Shown in pieces: positions 51,791-61,268 of a stretch of DNA of 64,000 nt (position 1 is the first letter of the stretch; each line of letters starts with the position of its first letter). The notes under the pieces were generated by a model. That model worked only from the letters and a program-made list of their open reading frames with translations. It was not told the DNA's origin and ran no database searches. Origin of the DNA: Puniceicoccales bacterium Verruco_01 (GTDB lineage: Bacteria > Verrucomicrobiota > Verrucomicrobiia > Opitutales > Oceanipulchritudinaceae); the NCBI GenBank assembly GCA_001604565.1, contig LVBV01000018.1, positions 1-64,000 on the forward strand, in the 5' to 3' direction. A program made the position numbers and the translations under genes.

Positions 51791-52677
51791 TGGCAGCAGC
51801 CGGTTGCATTCGGAGCCGCGACGCTCGCAGGTTTACGCGCGGTCACTTCCGCCGAGAATACCATGTCGGCAAATCCCCTGCCCTCGTATCCGTGTCCGAG
51901 TTCCCAGCTTTCGATGACATCCCGGCTGTTGTTCTTGGGATGGATGTCGATGTCGGCGAAACCCGATTCCTTCAGGATGGCGAGAAGCTCGTCATACGGC
52001 GTTGCCCCGGCAAGGCAGCCGCATTGAAGCGTCAGGTCGCCCTTGATCCCGTCGGAGAGATCGCCGCGTGCGACGACGTCGGAAACGACCAATCTCCCTC
52101 CGGGCTTGAGCACCCGGAACGCCTCCCGATAGACGGGACGCTTGTCGGGGCAAAGATTGATGACGCAGTTCGAAATGATGACATCGACAATTCCGTCGGC
52201 AACGGGGAGCGCTTCGATCTCGCCAAGGCGGAACTCCACCTGTCCCAGCCCGGCCTTCTTCGCGTTGGCGCGCGCCTTGGCCACCATTTCCGCCGTCATG
52301 TCCACACCGATCACGCGGCCCGACGCACCCACCGCGCGTGCGGCAAGAAATGCGTCAAAACCGGCGCCGGAGCCGAGATCGAGAACCGTCTGCCCCGGCT
52401 TGAGCGAGGCGATGGCCACAGGGTTCCCGCAGCCCAGTCCCAGATTCGCTCCATCGGGAACGGAGGAAAGATCAGCGTCCGAATACCCCACCGTGCGCGA
52501 CTGCGCGTCGGCGGAGTGACCACATCCGCAAGAAGGCGCGGAGGCTGCGGATGGCGTTTTGGCGCTGCAGCAGGACGGAGTGTCGTTTGCCGGCGCCCGG
52601 TCGTCCTTGCCGGTGGCAATGGCGCCGTAGCGGCGGCGCACTTCGGATTTGATGACTTCTGGATCTATGTTGTTCAT
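51787..52677 (-). CDS. arsM: arsenite S-adenosylmethionine methyltransferase
   Basis: 296 aa. SAM motif [20 protein letters not shown], and the three conserved arsenite-binding cysteines in [17 protein letters not shown] and LQCGCLAG. It methylates As(III) to mono- and dimethyl forms. The N-terminal [19 protein letters not shown] adds cysteines that are variable in the family and may deliver arsenite. The ATG at 52677 ([18 protein letters not shown]) is the normal start. It follows arsC by 58 bp in the ars operon. Confidence 0.94.
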   Translation of the reverse strand: MNNIDPEVIKSEVRRRYGAIATGKDDRAPANDTPSCCSAKTPSAASAPSCGCGHSADAQSRTVGYSDADLSSVPDGANLGLGCGNPVAIASLKPGQTVLDLGSGAGFDAFLAARAVGASGRVIGVDMTAEMVAKARANAKKAGLGQVEFRLGEIEALPVADGIVDVIISNCVINLCPDKRPVYREAFRVLKPGGRLVVSDVVARGDLSDGIKGDLTLQCGCLAGATPYDELLAILKESGFADIDIHPKNNSRDVIESWELGHGYEGRGFADMVFSAEVTARKPASVAAPNATGCCQ

Positions 52678-52735
52678 ACACCCCATAGGACGCAAAACCG
52701 CGCGCAAGGACGCTGAATATTTCCGCAAAGGATGC

Positions 52736-53176
52736 TTACGAGGGGGTCATGCCGTCCCTGAGCCCTTCCGCATAGGCCTCGAAAACCCTTCCGATCTCGT
52801 CCCGCACCCGGCGGAATTCGGCGAGGACAACTTCGTCGTCGCCCGTCGCCTTCGCGGGGTCGTCGAAGCCGAAGTGGTGCCGCTTCACCTTCCCGGGGAA
52901 GACCGGGCACGCGGCGTCCGCGTCCGCGCAGACGGTGATGACGGTCGTCACGCGCCCGTCGAGAAACTCCGTGAGGGATTTGGAACGTCCGCCGGGAAGG
53001 TCGATGCCGATCTCGCGCATGACAGTCACTGCCTTCGGATGGACGTAACCGGCGGGGCGGGACCCGGCGCTTGCCACCTCGGCAAGGTCACCTAGGGCGC
53101 GGCGCAAAAACCCCTCCGCCATCTGGCTGCGGCAGGAGTTCCCGGTGCAGAGGACAAGAATGAATGGTTTTTTCAT
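52736..53176 (-). CDS. arsC: arsenate reductase, thioredoxin-coupled type
   Basis: 146 aa of the low-molecular-weight-phosphatase fold. The nucleophile loop is [14 protein letters not shown] and the two shuttle cysteines sit seven residues apart in [13 protein letters not shown], as in the pI258 class. It reduces arsenate to arsenite, which Acr3 then exports. The two thioredoxin-like proteins and CcdA of this operon may supply the electrons. It lies 9 bp after acr3. Confidence 0.95.
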   Translation of the reverse strand: MKKPFILVLCTGNSCRSQMAEGFLRRALGDLAEVASAGSRPAGYVHPKAVTVMREIGIDLPGGRSKSLTEFLDGRVTTVITVCADADAACPVFPGKVKRHHFGFDDPAKATGDDEVVLAEFRRVRDEIGRVFEAYAEGLRDGMTPS

Positions 53177-53185
53177 GGATGAATC

Positions 53186-54256
53186 CTATCTGTTTACGAG
53201 GGCCTTGTTGTACCAGTTGCGGGAAAGGTTGCACACCCGGCAGACCGAGAGCATGACGGGCACCTCCACGAGGACGCCGACGATGGTGGCAAGTGCCGCG
53301 CCGGAAGACGCGCCGAAGAGGGTGATCGCCACCGCGACGGCGAGCTCGAAGAAGTTGCTCGCCCCGATGAGCGCGCCGGGCGCGGCCACGTTCTGCGGCA
53401 CCTTGAAGGCGCGCATGAGAAGGTAGGTCAGGCCCGAGTTGAAATACACCTGCACGAGGATCGGCACGGCGATGAGGAGCACGGCAAACCAGTTGGAAAG
53501 GATGTTCTCCGCCTGAAACGCGAAGATGAGGACGAGTGTCGCGAGGAGCGCGAGGATCGTCACCGGTTTGAAGCGCGGGAGAAAGGCGGTTTCAAACCAC
53601 GGCGCGCCCTTGGCGCGGATGAGAAGGCGACGGGAAAACCACCCGGCAGCGAGGGGAATCACGATGAAGACGACGACCGACGTAATGAGCACCCCCCCCG
53701 GCACCACGACGCCCGATACGCCCGTGAGGAGCATCACGATGGGCGCGAAGAGGGCGAGCATGATGAGGTCGTTCAGCGCCACCTGCGCGAGCGTGTAGGC
53801 GGAGTCGCCATCCGTGAGATAGCTCCAGACGAACACCATAGCCGTGCAGGGCGCGGCGGCAAGGATGATGAGGCCCGCAGAGTAGTCCTTCGCCGCCTCC
53901 GGGGAAATCCAGCCGAGAGCGTCGCTCCAGAATAGGCGCACGAAGAGCCAGCCAAGGAGCGCCATGCTGAAGGGCTTGACGAGCCAGTTGACAAAGAGCG
54001 TCACAAGGAGCCCCCGGGGCCGCTTCGCCACGCCGGAGAGAGCGCCGAAGTCGATCTTGAGCATCATGGGATAGATCATGAGCCAGATGAGAACGGCGAT
54101 CGGGATGTTGACGTGCGAGCCCGTGCCGAACTCCAGCCTCCCGAGCGCGGCGGTTGCTTCAGGCAGAAGTTTGCCGAGGGCCACGCCGATCACCATGCAG
54201 GCAAGGACCCACAGGGAGAGCCAGCGTTCAAAGAAGTCGAGGCGTTTGGTGGTCAT
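53186..54256 (-). CDS. acr3: arsenite efflux transporter Acr3
   Basis: 356 aa, ten transmembrane helices of the ACR3/BART family. The conserved essential Cys lies in APCTAMVFVWSYL and the conserved Glu region in the C-terminal SNFFELAVAVAITLFGA. It expels arsenite using the proton gradient. It stands between ccdA and arsC in the operon with gaps of 24 and 9 bp. Confidence 0.96.
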   Translation of the reverse strand: MTTKRLDFFERWLSLWVLACMVIGVALGKLLPEATAALGRLEFGTGSHVNIPIAVLIWLMIYPMMLKIDFGALSGVAKRPRGLLVTLFVNWLVKPFSMALLGWLFVRLFWSDALGWISPEAAKDYSAGLIILAAAPCTAMVFVWSYLTDGDSAYTLAQVALNDLIMLALFAPIVMLLTGVSGVVVPGGVLITSVVVFIVIPLAAGWFSRRLLIRAKGAPWFETAFLPRFKPVTILALLATLVLIFAFQAENILSNWFAVLLIAVPILVQVYFNSGLTYLLMRAFKVPQNVAAPGALIGASNFFELAVAVAITLFGASSGAALATIVGVLVEVPVMLSVCRVCNLSRNWYNKALVNR

Positions 54257-54280
54257 GGTTGTGTATCGTGATGAGGGAAA

Positions 54281-54973
54281 TCAGGCCGTGTAAACAAGCC
54301 ACCCGGCCCCGGCGAGGACAAGGAAGCCGCAGGTGCGTTTGATCCAGATCGCGGTGCGGGAAGCTCCGTTCCAGTCCAGAACCTTCTGTACCCTGCCCGC
54401 CGAGACGCCAGCAACGACGATCAGCGCGCAGTGGCCGACACCGTAGGCGAAGAGAAGCAGCATCGCGTAACCCGGCTGGTCCTTCGCCACATTGAAGACG
54501 AGGCCGAGGACCGGCGCGAGGTACGCAAAGGTGCAGGGGCCGACCGCCACACCAAAGATGAGGCCTAGCAGCAGCGCCGCAAAGTGACCGTGCAGGTGCG
54601 GCAGATTCACGCCGCCGTTCCACGGCATCGGCAGGATTCCCATGAGATACAACCCGACAAGCGCGAGAATCGCCGCCACGACGTAGTTCGCCCACGGCCC
54701 GAGGTCGCCCATCATCCGGCCCGCCGCCACGGTGATGCCGCCGATGGCCGCGATGGAGACAAGGATGCCGAGGGCGAAGAGGAGTGCGTATGCCAGAACC
54801 GTCCCGCCCGAAGCCTCCCTGCGCGAGGAGACGAAGCCCACGACAAGCGGGATGCTGGAAAGGTGGCAGGGACTGAGGAGCAGGCTCGCCATCCCCCACC
54901 CCGCGGCGGCGAGGACCGCCAGCCACGGGGCGCCATTCATGGCATTACTGAGAGCCGTAAGGAGGGTTTCCAT
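54281..54973 (-). CDS. ccdA: CcdA-type cytochrome c biogenesis/thiol transport protein
   Basis: 230 aa, six transmembrane helices. The paired redox cysteines of CcdA/DsbD-beta are seen in LLLSPCHLSSIPLVVGF and VAVGPCTFAYLAPVLG. It carries reducing power from cytoplasmic thioredoxin across the membrane, here probably to the exported thioredoxin encoded 7 bp upstream. Its location in an arsenic operon suggests a role in keeping thiols reduced for arsenic handling. Confidence 0.92.
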   Translation of the reverse strand: METLLTALSNAMNGAPWLAVLAAAGWGMASLLLSPCHLSSIPLVVGFVSSRREASGGTVLAYALLFALGILVSIAAIGGITVAAGRMMGDLGPWANYVVAAILALVGLYLMGILPMPWNGGVNLPHLHGHFAALLLGLIFGVAVGPCTFAYLAPVLGLVFNVAKDQPGYAMLLLFAYGVGHCALIVVAGVSAGRVQKVLDWNGASRTAIWIKRTCGFLVLAGAGWLVYTA

Positions 54974-54980
54974 GTGCGTG

Positions 54981-55433
54981 CTATTGCCCAGTCTTTGCCG
55001 GTGCCTTCAGCTCCACGCCGAGTTCCTTCCATTTGGCAAGAATCTCCTCCTTCGGGAAAAACCCGGTGTGACGGAAGACTTCGCGTCCTTCGGCGGAATA
55101 GAAGATCTGCGTCGGGATCGCGCGGATGCCGTATTTTTGCCCTTCCTCACGGTTCTTCCAAACGTCGATGAAGACGACCTCCATCTGGCCTTTGTATTCT
55201 GAGGCCAGTTCATCGAGAATCGGGGCCATCATCTTGCAGGGAATGCATTTGTCCGCTCCAAGATCGACCAGACGCGGCAGAGCGGCAGGTTTTGGGGTTT
55301 CAACAGCGACGGGGGCGACAGTGTCGCTTGCAGGCGTCGGCGCTCCGCAGCAGCTTTCGGCATACAGACCACCCGCGGCAAAGGCCGCGAGAAGCAGTGA
55401 GGAGAGGAGGAGTTTGAGAGACGAGTGTTTCAT
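54981..55433 (-). CDS. exported thioredoxin-like protein
   Basis: 150 aa. Signal peptide 1-26 (LLLSSLLLAAFAAGGLYA), then SCCGAPTP, which could be a lipobox-like or metal-binding segment. Thioredoxin fold with active site LGADKCIPCKMMAPIL (CIPC) and cis-Pro in IRAIPTQIFY. CIPC is unusual compared with CGPC. It is probably reduced by CcdA encoded directly downstream. The ATG at 55433 opens the signal peptide. Confidence 0.9.
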   Translation of the reverse strand: MKHSSLKLLLSSLLLAAFAAGGLYAESCCGAPTPASDTVAPVAVETPKPAALPRLVDLGADKCIPCKMMAPILDELASEYKGQMEVVFIDVWKNREEGQKYGIRAIPTQIFYSAEGREVFRHTGFFPKEEILAKWKELGVELKAPAKTGQ

Positions 55434-55452
55434 ATACAGTTTGAATCGTGAA

Positions 55453-55833
55453 TTATAAAAGGGCTGAGGCCGCGCTTGCGACTTTGGCAACAGCTTCGTC
55501 GTTCGCGGGAGCTGCGCCTTTTTTGAAGCCAAGATCGGTTACGCGGAGGTGTTTCACGTTGGAAAAACCCGCGAGTGCGAGGGTCTTTTTTGCACAGTCG
55601 TGCGGACAGCCGTCGAGGGCGAGTAGGACCGGCGCGGCAGCGGCGTTGGCCAAGAGGCCGCTCACGCGTCCGCCGATCCCGGCAAGGCACGACATTTTGA
55701 CGTTCGTCTCTCGGCTGATTTTCCTCGCAGCTCGATCGGCGATTTCGCCGACATCAGCGGCTCCTGAACAGGAATAAACCAGTCCCGTCGGGCCGACAGA
55801 GCACCCGCAGGTGCATTTGGGTTCGTCACTCAT
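55453..55833 (-). CDS. DGC-domain putative zinc-binding protein
   Basis: 126 aa. Cys-rich start CTCGCSVGPTGLVYSCSGAAD and central LALDGCPHDCAKKTL match the DGC family of putative zinc-binding proteins with conserved Asp-Gly-Cys. These are found regularly in arsenic and metal operons; their biochemical role is not known. It stands between two thioredoxin-like genes in the operon. Confidence 0.87.
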   Translation of the reverse strand: MSDEPKCTCGCSVGPTGLVYSCSGAADVGEIADRAARKISRETNVKMSCLAGIGGRVSGLLANAAAAPVLLALDGCPHDCAKKTLALAGFSNVKHLRVTDLGFKKGAAPANDEAVAKVASAASALL

Positions 55834-55845
55834 AATATTCGGTTC

Positions 55846-56079
55846 CTATGCGAGGAGTTTTTTCACTTCATCAGCCGTGGGCACGCGGCCCGCGAGCTTC
55901 ACTTCGCCGTCGATGACGAGGGCGGGCGTAAACATCACGCCAAAGGCAGAGATGTCGTTGATGTTTGTCACTTTTTCGAGTGTATATTCCACACCGACGG
56001 CCTTGGCGGCCTGTTCGGCCACGGCGGCGAGGGCCTTGCACTTCGGGCAGCCCGTTCCGAGAATCTGGATTTTCTTCAT
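55846..56079 (-). CDS. small thioredoxin-like redox-active disulfide protein
   Basis: 77 aa minimal thioredoxin fold with N-terminal GTGCPKCKAL active site and cis-Pro in GVMFTPALVIDG. Proteins of this type are encoded next to ArsP-like permeases. It may reduce the permease, arsenate reductase or arsenic species. It lies 24 bp after the permease gene. Confidence 0.92.
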   Translation of the reverse strand: MKKIQILGTGCPKCKALAAVAEQAAKAVGVEYTLEKVTNINDISAFGVMFTPALVIDGEVKLAGRVPTADEVKKLLA

Positions 56080-56103
56080 CGTAGTTTTTATTGAGATTGT
56101 TGT

Positions 56104-57402
<1,299 letters not shown>

Positions 57403-57441
57403 AAAGTTGTTTGCTTGTCAGAGCGTTTATTGAGACCTATC

Positions 57442-57463
57442 ATTTCGTTAAATCTCGAAATAT
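57442..57463. promoter_or_regulatory. second ArsR-operator-like palindrome, upstream of arsP
   Basis: ATTTCG / CGAAAT arms around 8 bp. With 5 bases before it, it matches the arsR operator at 22 of 26 positions in the same orientation (both begin CTATCATTTCG). It lies between the arsR stop and the arsP start. Confidence 0.75.
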
Positions 57464-57476
57464 TTGAGCCAAAGAA

Positions 57477-57797
57477 TCATACTGTGCAGCACACAGCGTT
57501 GTCAGAATTGCCGCACTTTGCCGGGGCCCCTTCCGTCTTCCCGTCGAGACAGCGGTTCATCTCCGCCAAACAGCAAAGACTGAGGTGATAAAACACCTGC
57601 TTGCCGCGTTTTTCGTCCGCCACCACTCCGGCTTCCTTCAGAATCGCCAGATGCCGCGAAACGGTGGACCACTGAAGGCCGGCCACTTTTACAAGGTCGC
57701 ACACGCACAACTCGCCCGCACCAAGTGCATCAACCATCTTCAGCCGCGCCGGATGTCCCAGCGCCTTGAACACGTCGGTACGTTCCTCAAGAGTCAT
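57477..57797 (-). CDS. arsR: ArsR-family metalloregulator
   Basis: 106 aa winged-helix repressor. The arsenite-binding motif ELCVCDLVKV in helix 3, recognition helix WSTVSRHLAILKEAG and a Cys-rich tail (SLCCLAEMNRC, NAVCCTV) are seen. Arsenite binding releases the DNA. The start is set at MTLEERTDV (57797); an upstream Met at 57809 lies inside the operator palindrome, whose other copy is non-coding, so those codons are probably not translated. TGGACA-17-ATGATA overlaps the operator as a possible promoter; the message would then have little or no leader. Confidence 0.93.
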   Translation of the reverse strand: MTLEERTDVFKALGHPARLKMVDALGAGELCVCDLVKVAGLQWSTVSRHLAILKEAGVVADEKRGKQVFYHLSLCCLAEMNRCLDGKTEGAPAKCGNSDNAVCCTV

Positions 57798-57806
57798 GCT
57801 GGCTAT

Positions 57807-57828
57807 CATTTCGCTAAATTGCGAAATG
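57807..57828. promoter_or_regulatory. ArsR operator at arsR
   Basis: Perfect palindrome CATTTCGC-6-GCGAAATG directly upstream of the chosen arsR start. It overlaps the candidate promoter, giving autorepression. See the second copy at 57442. Confidence 0.85.
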
Positions 57829-57870
57829 TCCAGCCTTTTTTGTCTTGAGCGGAATTCTTGGAAAATCGCA

Positions 57871-59973
57871 TCAAACGCCCTCGCCGTTCAGGTAGCGGCA
57901 GAAGGCGTCGTTGGCCCAGATTTCCGCAGACTCAAGCGGCAAGTTTTCTTCGGCGAAATACCGGCACAGCGCCGGGGCGTCCGTCGTTTTGCAGTAGGAA
58001 TGAACTGAGTATTCCGCATCCTGATGGAAGATGTCGGCGATCGGCTGGTATCCCTCCACGCGGACGGGGGAAGAGAATAGCGGCTGAAACCACGACTCGT
58101 AGAGAAGCGTCCGGCCTCCGTCGCTCTCCCTTTTGGCGTGAGCTTCGATGAGGCTTTGGAAGCGGTCTCTTTGCGCGGCGGTGGCGAACTCGAAAACCAC
58201 GTCGAATTCCTTCCTGCGGGCGATGAAAAGGCTTTCGCCGCAGTCCTCAAGAGAAAGGTCCGGCTGGGCGCCCCATTCCTTTCGGTAGAGGAAGACCGAC
58301 ACCTTGCCCTCCAGTTGCACCTTCGCCTGAACGCCCTCGCCCACGAGCAGGGCCACGAGCTGCTTCACGTGCCGGAAATTGCTGTGGCAGTATGCAATTC
58401 GCAGCGTTTCGTCGAAATTGGCCTTCTCGCGGGTTTTCTTTAACTGGTATCCGGTGATGCGACCCAAGCGCACGGCCTTGTCCAGAACCTGCTGCAAACG
58501 GGGGCAGGCGTATTCGTCGGCCCTGAACCACCGCTCCTCCATCTTCGCGAAGATGTCGTTGTCGGTCAGGTGGCCGATGAAGCGTTTGGCGCCCTGCTTC
58601 AAGGACTGCGCGTTTTCCAGAAGATGGAACGCAAAGTCGCTCTCCAGGGGCACCTCAAGATCCATCACCATCAGCCGTCCCTTGAAGATGAGGTTGAGGT
58701 CCAGCGCCAGTGCGAGGGCCTGCTTCTCCTGCGTGTCTTTGAGCATGCCGTCCAGGCCCGGGAGTGTCTCCTCAAGACGGTGACGCACCTTTTCCTCCGA
58801 GTACGTGGAGGCCAGCTCGCGCAGGCCCGCCGCGTCGATCAGGATGCGGACGGCGGAAAGGTTCGTGATCCTCCCGTTGTTCTTGAGCGCCTCGTCGAGA
58901 TCCGCGCTTTCGTAGGATTCCCCGCCAAAGAGCGACACGATGCCAACCACGAAAAGGTCGCTCGCCGAATCCTCCGAATGGACAAAATTCATTCTCTTGT
59001 TCATCTCGCCGCGAAAGAGCGCCTGCGTGTGGATCAGCTTCTCGCCAAGCAGCGAGATCGTCCGACCGAGCAGGCCAATCTCGTCCCTGCGCGCATTGAA
59101 TCTGGCAAGGGCGGTGAGGGAATCGGGATGGCCGCGCAACACGTCATAGACGGAACGTTCCAGTTCCTTGATGGGCGAGACGAGCATCCGCGACACCCAG
59201 CCGGAAATCACGAAGCTGAGGAGAAGCGTCACGACAAGAAGGAGAGTCCAGTGGTTGTAGGTGACGACAAACGCATTGCCGCTCTCCTCGCCCGCGCCGT
59301 GCATTCCCGCGACATCGAGGAAATTCCATGCAAAAATCCCCCACGAAACAAAGACAACAAAAGTCGTCAGATAGTAGTTGATAAAGGCGATCCGCACCGG
59401 GAAGTTCAGACGCATCCGTCCCGCCACCAGAAGCAGCACTGGCAGCAGCACCAGCATGCACACAATATTTGACAGCACTGCCGGCAGAAAGAAGTACGTG
59501 ATGTTCTTCCCCGCCGAAAAACCGCCCTCCTCAAGAACCTGCACACACGTCGCGTAAGCGAAGGGAAGGATGTTCGCGGCGATGAAGAATACCGTGAGAA
59601 GCCCGAGCTGGCCGATCCTGTCCAGCATTGCGCGGCGTCGCATGGGGCAGAAGCCCGCCAAGACGCCGATGAGTCCATTCCCGACCGTCCACGACTCGAA
59701 GTACTGCACGCCGTAACCCAGCGCGAGGTCCGAAAAAAGATTGGAAAAAAGCCCCGCCGCAAATCCGTACGCGGGCCCCAGAAGGTAACCCGCCGCCGCG
59801 ATGAGGACGATCTGCGGGCGAATCTCGATCTTCGTCATCCCCGGGAGCTGGAGGCTGAAAAGGAGGTTGCAGAGGAAAACGACGAGGACCACGCCCGCAA
59901 GCAGCGTCACCTTTCCGGCGGTGCCGATTTCCGCCTCAAGCAGCGGTCTTTTGAAATGGATAGAGTGTTTCAT
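57871..59973 (-). CDS. membrane sensor-like fusion: ECF-S-type domain, HAMP-like linker, unknown output
   Basis: 700 aa. Residues about 20-210 have six hydrophobic helices with the look of an ECF transporter S component (MTKIEIRPQIVLIAAAGYLL, GPAYGFAAGLFSNLFSDLALG). Another helix pair (VRIAFINYYLTTFVVFVSWG, LLLVVTLLLSFVISGWVS) brackets a short extracytoplasmic loop, then a HAMP-like linker (LVSPIKELERSVYDVL, RRDEIGLLGRTISLLGEKL). The last 350 residues are soluble, with no kinase, cyclase or methyl-accepting motif. No ECF ATPase is nearby. It looks like a binding module used as a sensor. It lies between the ars operon and the Wadjet genes. Confidence 0.8.
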   Translation of the reverse strand: MKHSIHFKRPLLEAEIGTAGKVTLLAGVVLVVFLCNLLFSLQLPGMTKIEIRPQIVLIAAAGYLLGPAYGFAAGLFSNLFSDLALGYGVQYFESWTVGNGLIGVLAGFCPMRRRAMLDRIGQLGLLTVFFIAANILPFAYATCVQVLEEGGFSAGKNITYFFLPAVLSNIVCMLVLLPVLLLVAGRMRLNFPVRIAFINYYLTTFVVFVSWGIFAWNFLDVAGMHGAGEESGNAFVVTYNHWTLLLVVTLLLSFVISGWVSRMLVSPIKELERSVYDVLRGHPDSLTALARFNARRDEIGLLGRTISLLGEKLIHTQALFRGEMNKRMNFVHSEDSASDLFVVGIVSLFGGESYESADLDEALKNNGRITNLSAVRILIDAAGLRELASTYSEEKVRHRLEETLPGLDGMLKDTQEKQALALALDLNLIFKGRLMVMDLEVPLESDFAFHLLENAQSLKQGAKRFIGHLTDNDIFAKMEERWFRADEYACPRLQQVLDKAVRLGRITGYQLKKTREKANFDETLRIAYCHSNFRHVKQLVALLVGEGVQAKVQLEGKVSVFLYRKEWGAQPDLSLEDCGESLFIARRKEFDVVFEFATAAQRDRFQSLIEAHAKRESDGGRTLLYESWFQPLFSSPVRVEGYQPIADIFHQDAEYSVHSYCKTTDAPALCRYFAEENLPLESAEIWANDAFCRYLNGEGV

Positions 59974-60086
59974 GTCACATCCGCGCGAGCAGTGCCCAAG
60001 CGGAACGTATCAGAAGCACACGCGAGAAAGAAGCGAATCCTGTGAAAACACCGGCATCGTCCGTGTGGAGATCCGCAAGAATCGCC

Positions 60087-61268
60087 TCACGGAAGGACTT
60101 CGCCCGATGCGTCGCAAACGGCGCGACGCAACACCCGGCAGGAGTGATCGTTCGGAATCTGCTCCTGTTCGAGACGGGCGTCCTCCCCTGTCACAAGGAG
60201 GAACATCTCATTCTCGGCCTCGGTCAGCAGCGGGAAAAACTCCTCCGGCGCATTCCGGGAGGGTTTGCCCTTCTGGTGACACTCCGGGAAGGCGTCCCAT
60301 GTGTCACGGTCCATGAGTAGGCTCTCCGCATGGGGAAAACTTCGGCGCAGCACGGCGAGGATCTCGTAACCCTGCGCATCCATGTCGCCCCAGTAGAGGA
60401 TGCGCCGCCCGGAGAGATGCCCCGCCGCGCCGAGGCGGCTGACGGCGTAACCCATGCCGAGGAGGGCGATGGTCCCCGGCAGGGAGGGGAGCGTAAGGAA
60501 GTTCACGCGGTTTTCCGTGATGAGATACGTGCGGGCTCGGGCCGGGGCGAATTTCTCCAGATCGGCGGCATCGACGGAGAGGTGACGAAATTCCAGCTGC
60601 GGCAGGAGCGCGTCGTCCAGCAGGCGGCACTCCACCTGCGCCTCAGGTTCACAGAGGCCCAGCCGCGCCTCGAAGCTTGCACCGGATTTCAGCGAGGCGG
60701 GCGCGACAAGCTCCAGGAGCTTTTCCAGCAGGGCCTTGTTCCCCTCGATGAACTTGGTGGGCACGGCAATAGGCAGCTCGCGCCCGTAGCACGAGGGGAA
60801 GGGATGATCGCGGAAATACCCGGCGACGGCGCAGACGTTCCGCCAGAATCCCGCATCGCCCTCGCGCAAAAGCCGCCAGCATCCCGGCAGCCGCGCGGCG
60901 ATTTCCGGGAACGCCTCCGCAAGGATCCCCGCCGCTGCGCGGATCGTCGCGATTTCCGCGCTCTTTTCGATGTAGGGGAAGTAATCCGCCTCCGACGCGA
61001 AGAAGATGGCCCCCGGCAAGGCGTTTCTCCCGTAGCGCCGCGTGTCCACATTCACCCACTCGATCGTGATCCCGCCGCGGGAGCGGGTCTCGACACTTTC
61101 CGCGCGCAGAGCCTTCAGGTCGTCGAGGATCTCTGCCAGGCTCGCGGTGGTCTTCGGGTGCGGATAACGTAGGTGCAGCGGAAACGGATTGCCCCCGGCA
61201 AGGAGCGTTTCCACGACCTCGGGATAGCGTCCCTCGGCCTGCCTGCGAATGTCCGCGCCCCGGATCAT
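60087..61268 (-). CDS. jetD: Wadjet system nuclease subunit JetD
   Basis: 393 aa. The N-terminal half matches the DUF3322 region and the C-terminal half the DUF2220/Toprim region of JetD (MksG). Toprim acids are seen as Glu in TYLITENRVNFL and the DxD in YWGDMDAQGYEIL. In Wadjet, the SMC complex JetABC extrudes small circular DNA and JetD cuts it, so the system removes plasmids. The ATG overlaps the jetC stop (ATGA), showing translational coupling. The frame upstream belongs to jetC, not to this gene. Confidence 0.9.
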   Translation of the reverse strand: MIRGADIRRQAEGRYPEVVETLLAGGNPFPLHLRYPHPKTTASLAEILDDLKALRAESVETRSRGGITIEWVNVDTRRYGRNALPGAIFFASEADYFPYIEKSAEIATIRAAAGILAEAFPEIAARLPGCWRLLREGDAGFWRNVCAVAGYFRDHPFPSCYGRELPIAVPTKFIEGNKALLEKLLELVAPASLKSGASFEARLGLCEPEAQVECRLLDDALLPQLEFRHLSVDAADLEKFAPARARTYLITENRVNFLTLPSLPGTIALLGMGYAVSRLGAAGHLSGRRILYWGDMDAQGYEILAVLRRSFPHAESLLMDRDTWDAFPECHQKGKPSRNAPEEFFPLLTEAENEMFLLVTGEDARLEQEQIPNDHSCRVLRRAVCDASGEVLP

